Source: Clostridium putrefaciens
Lineage (GTDB): Bacteria > Bacillota > Clostridia > Clostridiales > Clostridiaceae
Direction: 5' to 3'
Assembly (NCBI RefSeq): GCF_900461105.1
Contig: NZ_UFWZ01000001.1
Location: forward strand, 2,046,001-2,110,000
DNA: 64,000 bases
Below are positions 54,194 through 62,811 of this stretch, one piece after another. Under the pieces are notes generated by a model. The model did not search any database. It worked only from the letters and a program-made list of their open reading frames with translations, and had not been told where the DNA came from. The translations under genes and the position numbers were made by a program. Within the stretch, counting starts at the first letter, position 1; each line of letters begins with the position of its first letter.

Positions 54194-55912
54194 TTAGTTT
54201 ATTGGTATGAGTTCTTTAGCTTTAATAAAGTCATCATATTTATATACCTTTATATTTTCATCTATAACTATTGGGTAGTATGGATTGTTAATATTATTGA
54301 CATAAACATAGTACTTATGTCCATCTCTCTCCATAACATTAGCACAGGCGGCTTCTTCACCTAAGATTTTAGCTGCACAGTCCTTAATATTTTTCATCTT
54401 AGTTTCATAGTCTACATATACATCTTTGTTTACTCTCTTGTATACAGCCGTAAAATCATCTATAGTGTTTTCATCTCTTTTATTAAATGTTTTTTTGTTA
54501 AATTCCATATTACCTAAAGATATCTTAATCTCATTAAATTTACTTGTATCAACCTTCATTGAATACTTCCAAAAGTAATAAGGTGTAACTTCTGAGAAAG
54601 TATCCTCACTAAATGACATCATTATATCCTTATTATCTTTATTAACCCAGTATCCTTCTAAGTCCTTTATCGTGAATAAATTTGTATATACTTTAGTATC
54701 TAAAAAATATATATCCTTATAAATTTTATAATCTTCTATAACCACCTTTGGCTTGTCTTTATAAGTTTTAACTAATATTTCTCCACTAGTTTTTAGATAC
54801 ACTATCTCTTTTCCATTAACATAAAACACATCTACATTAGAATCTACTTCTTCACTATTTACATATAATATATTTTCACTGCTTTTTGCAACTACTTTGT
54901 TTTTATAAGCTATAGAATGATTTACATCCTTAAGTAATTCCTCCTCCTCATCTCCCTTAACACTTACCTTCTTTAAGTTTCTGTCCATATCAATTATATA
55001 TGCGTCACTATCTGTACTGTTTTTTAAAAACATTACATTCTCTGAAAGCTCTACTGACTCTTTTGTTTTAAACTCTTTAAAGTAAAGCTTTCTTTTAGCA
55101 TCTAAATAGTAAACCCCTCTTCCACTAGGAAGAAGTTTCATTCCAATAACCTCTTCACTTATCTCTTCTGCTTTACCTTCATAAGGCTTATAATAAAGTT
55201 TTCCTCCTGACTCTTCTGATTCATTATTAATTATATATACTAAATCTTTATTTCTAATAAATTCAGCCTCCAAAAGTTTAGAGCCACCTGTTAAAATTTC
55301 CTCTTTAGTTTCTTTATCTATATCCTCTATGTATAAATTTTGTGAAGATATATATATTACCTTTTTTAAATCTTCACTAATTTTAAAATGAGATACCTTA
55401 GATGCAACCTTAAGTCTTTCTTTACCTTCTTTCTTTATATATAAATTAAGGTCTTTAGTCCTATAACATATAGCGTTTTTGCCTAAATACTTATATTCCA
55501 TTACATTCTTTGCTATTCGTATATTTTCTGTACTTGCTTTTTCTCTTTCATACAATTCTCCATCTTCATTAATATAATAAATAGTTGTACTATCTTTAGT
55601 CATTTCATCTATATATAATACAAAAGTATCAATTTCATCTATAACTTCATCCTTATCAATAGCAATTAAGCTCTTATCCTTATTAATACCAATATACTTA
55701 TTAAGTCCTTTAGAGTACATAACATTTGAAATATTATTAGCTACCTTCTTCTTTTCGCCTTTACTATCTAAGGCATAAAACTCTTCAGTATTTACTGGAT
55801 TTAAATAAAATATAGAATCTTTTGTATCCTTTTTAGTTCCAATATTAGTGCATCCTGCTAAGCTTATAGCTAAAATCCCTGTAATAATTAGTTTTCTTAT
55901 AATACTTTTCAT
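54194..55912 (-). CDS. Propeller-like lipoprotein
   Basis: The 572-residue lipoprotein (LAISLAGC lipobox, Cys21) has serial short repeats such as YSKGLNKYIGINKDKSLIAI, NKVVAKSSENILYV, YYLDAKRKLYFKEF. The closing MERDGHKYYVYVNNINNPYYP is also found in paralogous form in its neighbour. Its repeats resemble DUF5050-like surface sensors of Clostridia. No enzymatic motif was seen. Confidence 0.78.
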   Translation of the reverse strand: MKSIIRKLIITGILAISLAGCTNIGTKKDTKDSIFYLNPVNTEEFYALDSKGEKKKVANNISNVMYSKGLNKYIGINKDKSLIAIDKDEVIDEIDTFVLYIDEMTKDSTTIYYINEDGELYEREKASTENIRIAKNVMEYKYLGKNAICYRTKDLNLYIKKEGKERLKVASKVSHFKISEDLKKVIYISSQNLYIEDIDKETKEEILTGGSKLLEAEFIRNKDLVYIINNESEESGGKLYYKPYEGKAEEISEEVIGMKLLPSGRGVYYLDAKRKLYFKEFKTKESVELSENVMFLKNSTDSDAYIIDMDRNLKKVSVKGDEEEELLKDVNHSIAYKNKVVAKSSENILYVNSEEVDSNVDVFYVNGKEIVYLKTSGEILVKTYKDKPKVVIEDYKIYKDIYFLDTKVYTNLFTIKDLEGYWVNKDNKDIMMSFSEDTFSEVTPYYFWKYSMKVDTSKFNEIKISLGNMEFNKKTFNKRDENTIDDFTAVYKRVNKDVYVDYETKMKNIKDCAAKILGEEAACANVMERDGHKYYVYVNNINNPYYPIVIDENIKVYKYDDFIKAKELIPIN

Positions 55913-55965
55913 ACTTCCTCCTTATTTATCTTATTACTAAAATTATATACCATAATTCATATAAT

Positions 55966-56004
55966 AAAATCATGAATTTTGAAGTTATATAAATTCATGA
56001 TTTT
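55966..56004. terminator. Terminator between the OpuC operon and the lipoprotein gene
   Basis: AAAATCATGAATTT pairs with AAATTCATGATTTT around TGAAGTTATAT. It is symmetric, so it can work on both strands; on the minus strand it follows the OpuC gene stop by 17 bases. Confidence 0.8.
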
Positions 56005-56020
56005 ATGTTAATTATATTAA

Positions 56021-57535
56021 CTATTTAAGTAACCCCTCTTTTTCAAGATATTCCTTTGCAACATCTTTAGATAATTTTCCTTCTACGTTGACTTCATAAT
56101 TCATTTTACGCATTTCATCCTCTGTTATTTTACCTGAAAGTTTATTTAACGGCTCTTTTATTTGTGGATACTTTTCAAGAGTCTTTTTAAGCATAAGTGG
56201 TGCTCCTTGGTAAGGAGGGAAGAAGTTTTTATCATCTTCTAATACCTTAAGATTATATTGCTTAAGTTCACTATCTGTAGCATATGCATCAAGTAAATTA
56301 ATATCACCTGATTTTATTGCACTGTAACGTAGTTTTGGTTCCATAGTCTTTATATTGTGAAAATTTAATCCATAAACTTTTTTAATACCTTTATACCCAT
56401 CTTCCCTGTCTACAAATTCTAATGTAAATCCTGCTTTAACGTTACCTTCTATATTTTCTAAATCTGATATCTTTGTAAGGTTATGTTCATTTGCAATGTC
56501 TTCAGATACAGCAATAGTATAAGTATTATTGTATTTCATAGGTATTAAAAATTCCATTCCAAAGTTTTCCTCAAGGCCAATTCGTGCTTGCTCATAAACC
56601 TCATCTGGTTCGTGACTTATTGCATTTTCTTTTATAAATGTTTCTAGAACTGTCCCTGTAAATTCAGTATATACATCGATATCGCCTGAATTTATGGCGT
56701 TAAAAAGGAAACTTGTTTTTCCAAGTCCAGGTTTTAAGATTACATTAAGATCCGTCTCCTCTTCAATTATAAGTTTATACATATTAATTAAAATTTCAGG
56801 TTCCGATCCAAGCTTTCCTGCAATAATGACTTCTTTCTTTTGCGTTGTAAAATATGGTAGAACAACAACATAAGATATTACCATAACAGCTATGCCAATT
56901 GCTATCATACTCCTTTTTAAAGATACCTTTTCAAGATAACGAAGTAGTACATCAAAAACAATAGCAAGAAGTGCTGCAGGTACTGCTCCAATTAAAATGA
57001 GATCATTGTTATTACGATCAATACCTAGAAGAATTAAATCTCCAAGCCCACCAGCTCCAATTAAAGCAGCAAGTGTAGCTGTACTGATTATTAAAACCAT
57101 AGACGTTCTAACTCCAGCCATAATAACAGGCATTGCAAGTGGTAGTTGAACTTTATAAAGTTGCTTTCTCCTATTCATACCCATAGCCTCAGCAGCTTCT
57201 ATTAATACAGGGTCAATTTCTTTAATGCCAGTATAGGTATTCCTAAGTATTGGTAAAATCGCATAAATCACAAGTGCAATAACAGCAGGAACCTGACCAA
57301 TTCCTACTAATGGAATAAGTATTCCAAGAAGAGCAAGAGATGGTATAGTCTGAAAAACAGATGCTATTTGTATAATTGGCTCTGATAAACGCTTATGCCG
57401 TATTAGATATATTCCAAGAGGAACCGCAATAAGTACAGCTATAAATATTGAAATAAAGGAAATCTGCATATGTTGAAAAAGCGCAGTTACTAATTGTTCT
57501 TTACGTTCTTCAAGAGTTGAAATTAATGTAACCAT
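56021..57535 (-). CDS. OpuC-type permease fused to its substrate-binding domain
   Basis: The 504-residue protein has an N-terminal BPD permease (about residues 1-215, EAAEAMGMNRRKQLYKVQLPLAMPVIMAGVR coupling loop) and a C-terminal glycine-betaine-type binding domain (about 230-504, ELKQYNLKVLEDDKNFFPPYQGAPLML). Such fusions occur in OpuC-like osmolyte importers and in the EgtU-type ergothioneine transporters. The bound molecule (betaine, choline, carnitine or ergothioneine) cannot be read with confidence. Start codon overlaps the ATPase stop by one base. Confidence 0.9.
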   Translation of the reverse strand: MVTLISTLEERKEQLVTALFQHMQISFISIFIAVLIAVPLGIYLIRHKRLSEPIIQIASVFQTIPSLALLGILIPLVGIGQVPAVIALVIYAILPILRNTYTGIKEIDPVLIEAAEAMGMNRRKQLYKVQLPLAMPVIMAGVRTSMVLIISTATLAALIGAGGLGDLILLGIDRNNNDLILIGAVPAALLAIVFDVLLRYLEKVSLKRSMIAIGIAVMVISYVVVLPYFTTQKKEVIIAGKLGSEPEILINMYKLIIEEETDLNVILKPGLGKTSFLFNAINSGDIDVYTEFTGTVLETFIKENAISHEPDEVYEQARIGLEENFGMEFLIPMKYNNTYTIAVSEDIANEHNLTKISDLENIEGNVKAGFTLEFVDREDGYKGIKKVYGLNFHNIKTMEPKLRYSAIKSGDINLLDAYATDSELKQYNLKVLEDDKNFFPPYQGAPLMLKKTLEKYPQIKEPLNKLSGKITEDEMRKMNYEVNVEGKLSKDVAKEYLEKEGLLK

Positions 57536-58518
57536 TAAACATCACCGCCTTTTTCAAGTTGCATAGATATAAATTTAACCACATTATTAGAGTCAATTGT
57601 TCCAATAATTTGTCCTTTATGCCTTACCAAAATTAATTCCTCATCTTTTAATAACTTAAGTAAATCTTCAAAGGATGATTCATCATCTATGATTATATTA
57701 TTATTTTGAGTTTTGTATTTATAATGATTATAAAGTTCTATATCAATTAAGTCCTTTACTTTATACTCTCCTTTTAGAACGCATGTATTATATGCATTTC
57801 CTGACTTAAAAAAGTTTTCTACAAAATCATTTTTAGGGTTACTTATAATGTTTGTTGGTGTATCACATTGAACCACTTCTCCATCTTTCATGACACAAAT
57901 CCTATCTCCAAGAGCCAACGCTTCTTGCATATCATGGGTTACAAAAACAATAGTCTTTTCAATCCTTTTTTGAAGTTTTACTATGTCTTGTTGAAGTTTT
58001 TGTCTACTAATTGGATCTAATGCACTAAAAGGCTCATCCATTAAAATTATCTTAGGATCACCAGCAAGAGCCCTAACTACACCTACACGTTGTTGTTCTC
58101 CTCCTGAAAGCTCTGATGGCTTCCTTTTACGATACTTATCAGGTTCAAGTCCAACACTTTCTAGAAGCTCTGTTATTCTTTCATTAACCTTTTTCTTATC
58201 CCATTTTTTAAGTTCTGGAACAATAGCTATATTCTCCTCAATAGTCATGTGAGGAAAAAGTCCTATTTGCTGAAGTACATATCCTATATCCCATCTTAAT
58301 TCATGAATATTGTACTCACTTATTTTTTTATTATTTATATAAATTGTACCCTGGCTAATATCTACTAACCTATTAATCATTTTAAGTGTAGTAGTTTTAC
58401 CACAGCCACTAGGCCCTATAAGTACAAAAAACTCTCCATCTCTAATGTTTAAATTTAAAGATTTCACAGCTATATTATCATTAGGATAATATTTAGATAC
58501 ATTTTCAAATTTAATCAT
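57535..58518 (-). CDS. opuCA: OpuC-type ATP-binding protein
   Basis: The 327-residue ATPase has GPSGCGKTTT, LSGGEQQRVGVVRAL, IILMDEPFSALDP and a C-terminal region with a partial CBS-like segment (ILVRHKGQIIGTIDSNN). CBS domains of OpuCA sense ionic strength. GGAGTGG precedes the ATG. Only 41 bases upstream lies the end of an IS element. Confidence 0.92.
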   Translation of the reverse strand: MIKFENVSKYYPNDNIAVKSLNLNIRDGEFFVLIGPSGCGKTTTLKMINRLVDISQGTIYINNKKISEYNIHELRWDIGYVLQQIGLFPHMTIEENIAIVPELKKWDKKKVNERITELLESVGLEPDKYRKRKPSELSGGEQQRVGVVRALAGDPKIILMDEPFSALDPISRQKLQQDIVKLQKRIEKTIVFVTHDMQEALALGDRICVMKDGEVVQCDTPTNIISNPKNDFVENFFKSGNAYNTCVLKGEYKVKDLIDIELYNHYKYKTQNNNIIIDDESSFEDLLKLLKDEELILVRHKGQIIGTIDSNNVVKFISMQLEKGGDV

Positions 58519-58552
58519 ATCACCACTCCTTACCTTTTGTCATTTATTCCTC

Positions 58553-58559
58553 TTTAGAT
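58553..58559. repeat. Target-site duplication of the IS, left copy
   Basis: TTTAGAT directly abuts the IS left end and occurs again immediately after the right end at 60169-60175. Confidence 0.85.
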
Positions 58560-58728
58560 GCAGAGATTTCGCATTAAAATCCCAGTGAAAATTTTACTCT
58601 TACTGTAATTGTCACCTATTACATTCATTAAGATATATGGGAATGCAACAGGCAGATAGGTCGCAAAATGGCTATAAATTCCCCCTCCCCAAAGTATCTT
58701 CAAAATTAATTTGCAATTATTAAACTAG

Positions 58729-59979
58729 TTAAGTAGTATCGAAGATAGGATTTATCCAATCTTGTACTAATAGCATCTCATCCCTTAAATCCTCAATTAT
58801 ATTTATCTGCAACATCCTTTTTCTTCTAAACCCTCTAATGCACCGAAAAAAATATAATTGCATTAAGTTAAAGGCTATTACTATAAACATAAGCACTGTT
58901 TCTACGCCTGTTGGACTATGAAGAAAGCAATGATCTAAATGCCACTCCGTTTTTAACTGATGAAACGCATTATTTTCAATATCCCATCTTTTATGCATTA
59001 TCTTCCACAAAGTTTCTACTGAAGTAAATTTGTCTGTAGTTATAATCCATGATTCTTTGATTTCTACTTTATCTTTTTTATGTACTTCTTCTATAAACTT
59101 TATAAATCTTACTTTTATCTCTGAATTAGACATTTCAAAATTTTCTTCATCCCAGGCTTTTATTTTTATATAGTTGTTACTTTTTCTATTCACAACCCAC
59201 TTTTTATTTGGCTCCCTGCACTTGAATAAAGCTAATGCATCTTTGACAATATGAAGTCTTTCATCTTTAACTCGTACTACTGCGTTCATTCCAATTGATA
59301 GCACTTCTTTAATCCAGGTGGATTTACAATATAGAGCGTCAGCGACTATGATATCTGCAAAATGATGAAATTCTTTATATAGCCTATTGATTAGGCGTTT
59401 CCCTCCGGTAGTTTCACCTTCATCCTTATTTGATCCATCTGTTTTAGGTTCAAGCATTTCCTGTCCTAAAATAAGGTGCGGATCAGAGCCTACAGTTGAA
59501 CATACTACTGACCTGTGAAAATAATGAGTAACTCCACCATTGTGAACTCGGCTAAGACATTTATCACAACACTTTTTGGTGCTTTCAAATAATTCTACAC
59601 CATCTATTGCCACTACCTTTAAACCATCCATAGTACTAGCTCTAAAGACTTTATTTTTTACCGCAGTTTTTATTATTTGATTGTGCATATTATTTAAACC
59701 TTCTAAGTCAAAGTCGCTTAATGAGCGCCTAACGGTATCAATACGTGGCACTTTAGTTTTCTTAGGTAGCAACTTTTTAAATTTATTTTTTTCAAGTAAG
59801 TGTTCTAATCTATTGAAACTTCTTATTTGAAGTATAAACCCAAATAATACCACAAAGGAGATTGTTGAAACTTTTGCAGAAAATTTTATTCTTTTATCCT
59901 TTAAGGTATTGATTTTTTTGCCTATATGATATACCTTATTAATATAGGTGAGCATTTGTTTTAAATAATTTGTGTTCAT
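58729..59979 (-). CDS. IS4-type DDE transposase
   Basis: The 416-residue transposase has the DDE residues in VVAIDGVELFES (first Asp), IIVADALYCKSTW (second Asp) and MHKRWDIENNAFHQLKTEW (Glu, of the YREK-like motif). It appears intact, so the element could be active. It is transcribed toward opuCA. Confidence 0.92.
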   Translation of the reverse strand: MNTNYLKQMLTYINKVYHIGKKINTLKDKRIKFSAKVSTISFVVLFGFILQIRSFNRLEHLLEKNKFKKLLPKKTKVPRIDTVRRSLSDFDLEGLNNMHNQIIKTAVKNKVFRASTMDGLKVVAIDGVELFESTKKCCDKCLSRVHNGGVTHYFHRSVVCSTVGSDPHLILGQEMLEPKTDGSNKDEGETTGGKRLINRLYKEFHHFADIIVADALYCKSTWIKEVLSIGMNAVVRVKDERLHIVKDALALFKCREPNKKWVVNRKSNNYIKIKAWDEENFEMSNSEIKVRFIKFIEEVHKKDKVEIKESWIITTDKFTSVETLWKIMHKRWDIENNAFHQLKTEWHLDHCFLHSPTGVETVLMFIVIAFNLMQLYFFRCIRGFRRKRMLQINIIEDLRDEMLLVQDWINPIFDTT

Positions 59980-59986
59980 TTTATCA

Positions 59987-60036
59987 GCATCCTTTTATTT
60001 TAAGTTTCTAGTTAAAACTATTATAAAAAGGATGCT
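59987..60036 (-). promoter_or_regulatory. Hairpin covering the transposase ribosome site
   Basis: GCATCCTTTT pairs with AAAAGGATGC on the minus strand, and the latter contains the ribosome-binding AAGGATG eight bases before the ATG. The pairing could block translation of read-through transcripts, as in other insertion sequences. Confidence 0.55.
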
Positions 60037-60168
60037 TTTATTATGCAAGTTTTCCCCTTATAAATTCCAGCAAAAATCGGAATTAATAACGATTTTCTTA
60101 ATTTGATACAAATCATTATAAATCAACGGGCTATCGCCCTAAAAACTTTTCAAGTGCTAAACTTCTGC

Positions 60169-60175
60169 TTTAGAT
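60169..60175. repeat. Target-site duplication of the IS, right copy
   Basis: Same TTTAGAT as at 58553-58559. Confidence 0.85.
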
Positions 60176-60225
60176 GTTGCGTCTTTATTCTTATATTATA
60201 CATAACATCCATTAAAGAAAGTTAA
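60176..60225 (-). promoter_or_regulatory. Original promoter of the opuC operon, stranded by the IS
   Basis: On the minus strand, TATAAT is preceded at about 17-19 bases by TTAACT or ACTTTC. Joining the two flanks without the IS would place it about 60 bases before the opuCA ATG, and no other gene lies downstream of it on this strand. It is now 1.6 kb away. Confidence 0.5.
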
Positions 60226-60235
60226 ATATTAGATT

Positions 60236-60275
60236 AAAATTAAGCATCTTATTTATAAATAAGATGCTTAATTTT
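60236..60275. terminator. Terminator after the HAD phosphatase gene
   Basis: A near-perfect palindrome: AAAATTAAGCATCTTATT pairs with AATAAGATGCTTAATTTT around TATA. T-rich sequence follows on both strands. Confidence 0.85.
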
Positions 60276-60314
60276 AATCAATAAGTCTAAATATACTATT
60301 TAATCAAAAGAATC

Positions 60315-60944
60315 TTAAGACATTACTATTTCATAAACTTCTTCGAATTTATCAACTACATAATCATAGTCTTTAACTTCTCCAAAGCCATATCTTGCAT
60401 AAATAAAAGGTATAGAGGCAAATCTTGCTGCCTTTAAATCTCCTTTAGTATCCCCTACATATATTGGGCTTTTTAAATTATTTCTATCTATTATTAATTT
60501 TATATTTTCACCTTTAAGAAGTCCTGTTCTACCTGGATTTTCATAGTCAATAAAATATTTACTTAACCCATGTGCCTTAAAAAATGCTTCAATATAACCA
60601 CATTGGCAGTTACTGACTATGAATAATTTATGCGTAGCGGCTAACCTTTTTAGATTTTCTTCTACTCTAGGGTATAAGATGCCACCCCTATTTTCTAAAT
60701 AACCACATTCCTCTTCACAACATTTTTTAATGATTTCAAGTCCCTTTTTCTTATTTAAGTAGGGGAAAAATTTAAGTGAAATATCTTCTATTGTAAATCC
60801 CATAATCCCTTTTATATCATCTATTGTTAGTTTCTCTTTTACTTCACTATATTTACTTAATGTTTTATTAAATGACCTAACAACTTCAGCTGTTGAATCC
60901 CATAATGTACCATCTAAATCAAATATAATACTGTCTAGTTTCAT
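60315..60944 (-). CDS. HAD-family hydrolase, phosphoglycolate phosphatase-like
   Basis: The 209-residue enzyme has the HAD nucleophile IIFDLDGTLWDS, a helical cap, KLFIVSNCQ motif II, and IYVGDTKGDLKAA motif IV. GGAGG precedes the ATG. Substrate unknown; the class includes phosphoglycolate phosphatase and beta-phosphoglucomutase. Confidence 0.9.
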   Translation of the reverse strand: MKLDSIIFDLDGTLWDSTAEVVRSFNKTLSKYSEVKEKLTIDDIKGIMGFTIEDISLKFFPYLNKKKGLEIIKKCCEEECGYLENRGGILYPRVEENLKRLAATHKLFIVSNCQCGYIEAFFKAHGLSKYFIDYENPGRTGLLKGENIKLIIDRNNLKSPIYVGDTKGDLKAARFASIPFIYARYGFGEVKDYDYVVDKFEEVYEIVMS

Positions 60945-61005
60945 TATTTATCCTCCAACTTCTATATTTATCTTTTGTTCTATACTTAAGTTAATTTTAT
61001 AATCT

Positions 61006-61179
61006 TTATTTGTTTATTTTCATCTCATCTATACTCACATTGGGGTTTTTATATCTTCCTTTGCTTTCTGTGCCTTTTCCATATTGGATAGCTTGAACTG
61101 GGCATAGATGAAGACATGCCAAGCATTCAGTACAATCCTCTCCCCAGGAATTCCCTGTTGCTGAAAAATAAAATATCAT
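61006..61179 (-). pseudogene. Internally deleted EFR1-type flavodoxin/ferredoxin fusion protein
   Basis: ATG 61179, with GGTGGGG just upstream, opens MIFYFSATGNS, the FMN-binding start of a flavodoxin, and then jumps to CTECLACLHLCPVQAIQYGKGTESKGRYKNP, the C-terminal ferredoxin segment of the same family of about 250 residues. Some 190 codons in the middle are gone without a frameshift. The resulting protein of about 57 residues retains one 4Fe-4S motif, so it is called a deletion pseudogene. Confidence 0.8.
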
Positions 61180-61222
61180 ATTACCCCACCTATCACCATA
61201 TTTATACCATGGCAACCATCCT

Positions 61223-61349
61223 CAACACCACTATCCTATTCAATGTAGGGTATTACGGCTGCTACACCACTCTATAAGTTCTTCTAACACTAAGATGGAA
61301 AGATGTATTCCTTATAACCAAACTCCACCAGAGTCTAAGAATCACTTGA
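61223..61349 (-). repeat. Repeated relic sequence, copy 2
   Basis: This is homologous to 37941-38067 over about 125 bases, about three quarters identical by eye. It sits just upstream of the ferredoxin pseudogene. The frame that corresponds to MGIATVIPHLEE reads SGVAAVIPYIE here, but it is broken by several TAG stops. It may be a decayed gene fragment, mobile relic or structured RNA. Confidence 0.6.
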
Positions 61350-61414
61350 TAACTCTTATTATAACATCTTTAAATGTTTTTATTGCAATAGTTATTATTT
61401 ATATAATAACATAA

Positions 61415-61453
61415 ACAAAACCTCCTATCTAACTTTTAAAATCAGATAGGAGG
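61415..61453 (-). terminator. Terminator of the Lys-rich hypothetical
   Basis: CCTCCTATCT pairs with AGATAGGAGG around AACTTTTAAAATC and is followed on the minus strand by TTTTGTTT. Confidence 0.88.
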
Positions 61454-61469
61454 TCTATAGTTAATATCT

Positions 61470-62612
61470 TTAATCTTCTTTTTTATTTATGATGCTCTTG
61501 GAATTTGACACTCCATTAATTCCGTCCCCTATGGTTGCTTCCATTTCTATCTTATATGCATTCTTATAATCCTCTGTATTTATCTCTGCCCCTTTTTTAT
61601 CCATATCATCATGGTTTTCAACATTTTGATCATAAGTAATATTACTATGTTCTCCTATACTTACATCCATATCTACCTTATCTATTTTATTATGTTCTTG
61701 ATCCTTTATTTTATCTGCCTTTTTAATCTTTTTAGCGTCTAATTTGTTTGCTTTTTTATTAACTTTAACCTTTTTAGTTATTATGACTGGATCTATATTT
61801 TTAGAGGCCTCTTCCATGTTCTTAAATATCTTAATTTCATTATTTACATGTTCTTGCCTATTAACATCAGCTTTTATAAAATCTTTATCACTTAGAAATG
61901 AATATGCATCTTCATTTTTAATTATAGTTTCTATAATGTTTTCTGAATTAATTAATTCTTTTATAATAATTTCAATCTTTTCAGTTCCAAATCCCTCTAA
62001 AACCTTATCATACAAAGCAAATTCATTTAATAATATTGGTCTAAAAGATGATTTTATAGCATGTAAAACTCTTACCTTATTTAATATATATTCTACCTGT
62101 TCTACTTCTAAATCTTTAAATGGTTCTAGCTTAAATCTAGCCTTTTCAATTTCTTCTTCTATTTGAACCTTATATATTTCAACTAATAAAAATTCATTAA
62201 ACCTAATTTTAGGCCCGTCTACATATTTAGTTACTAATTGATCCTCTACCCTATTTATTATTTTCAAAACTGTTAATTCATTTAGTAATCTTTCAAATAT
62301 ATCCTCATCTATACCCTTTAACACATCATCCGACTCTTTTATTTGATCTGCTGATAATTTAATATTACAATCCGATAGTAGCAATTTTATTCTTATCTTA
62401 TAGCAAAAGTTATTTTGAATTTCAAGTGGTAGCTTTTCTAGAATGTGTGACATCTTATTAGTTATAATAAGCAACTTTTTATCTACATATAAGTTATGCT
62501 TTTTTATCATTACAATCTCTTCTTTTGTATATTTACTGTTTGTACTACGATCTACTTTTTTATCTTTATTAGGCTCTTTAGTAATGCTTTTTAAAATATC
62601 AAAAATATCCAT
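61470..62612 (-). CDS. Lys-rich hypothetical protein
   Basis: The 380-residue protein is helical in its first 250 residues (leucine and isoleucine heptads such as KIRIKLLLSDCNIKLSADQ). Its C-terminal part is disordered and charged (KKVKVNKKANKLDAKKIKKADK, then Asp/Asn-rich). There is no signal peptide. No family was recognised. GGAGGAG precedes the ATG and the gene is monocistronic. Confidence 0.7.
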   Translation of the reverse strand: MDIFDILKSITKEPNKDKKVDRSTNSKYTKEEIVMIKKHNLYVDKKLLIITNKMSHILEKLPLEIQNNFCYKIRIKLLLSDCNIKLSADQIKESDDVLKGIDEDIFERLLNELTVLKIINRVEDQLVTKYVDGPKIRFNEFLLVEIYKVQIEEEIEKARFKLEPFKDLEVEQVEYILNKVRVLHAIKSSFRPILLNEFALYDKVLEGFGTEKIEIIIKELINSENIIETIIKNEDAYSFLSDKDFIKADVNRQEHVNNEIKIFKNMEEASKNIDPVIITKKVKVNKKANKLDAKKIKKADKIKDQEHNKIDKVDMDVSIGEHSNITYDQNVENHDDMDKKGAEINTEDYKNAYKIEMEATIGDGINGVSNSKSIINKKED

Positions 62613-62811
62613 ACACTCCTCCTAAATATCATGATTTAAAATCCACAAATCTATTCCTTTATATTCCCCTTATTATTATTATTATTAAATATCTTCAATA
62701 AATATAACCATTATCTATCTATCTAATGTTTTTGTAACAGCTTTAGTCTTTAAGAATAGAATATAACTGATGAGAATTTAAAATTCGCAGCAAAATATTA
62801 GGAGGTTTCTA

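Larger units (their letters stand above)
58560..60168 (-). mobile_element. Insertion sequence, IS4-like, 1.6 kb
   Basis: Imperfect terminal inverted repeats begin GCAGAGATTTCGCA at 58560 and, on the opposite strand, GCAGAAGTTTAGCA at 60168 (11 of 14 match). A 7-base duplication (TTTAGAT) flanks it. The single transposase gene is intact (58729-59979), and its 5' hairpin at 59987-60036 is also inside. The element sits between opuCA and its apparent original promoter. Confidence 0.88.

Noticed and set aside
61744..62166. Plus-strand open frame of 140 codons
   Set aside because: Lies opposite the Lys-rich hypothetical, has no ribosome site and hydrophobic antisense composition.
62680..62740. Short ATT and ATCT repeats as a possible CRISPR or regulatory array
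   Set aside because: Simple low-complexity repeats only a few units long with no spacers.
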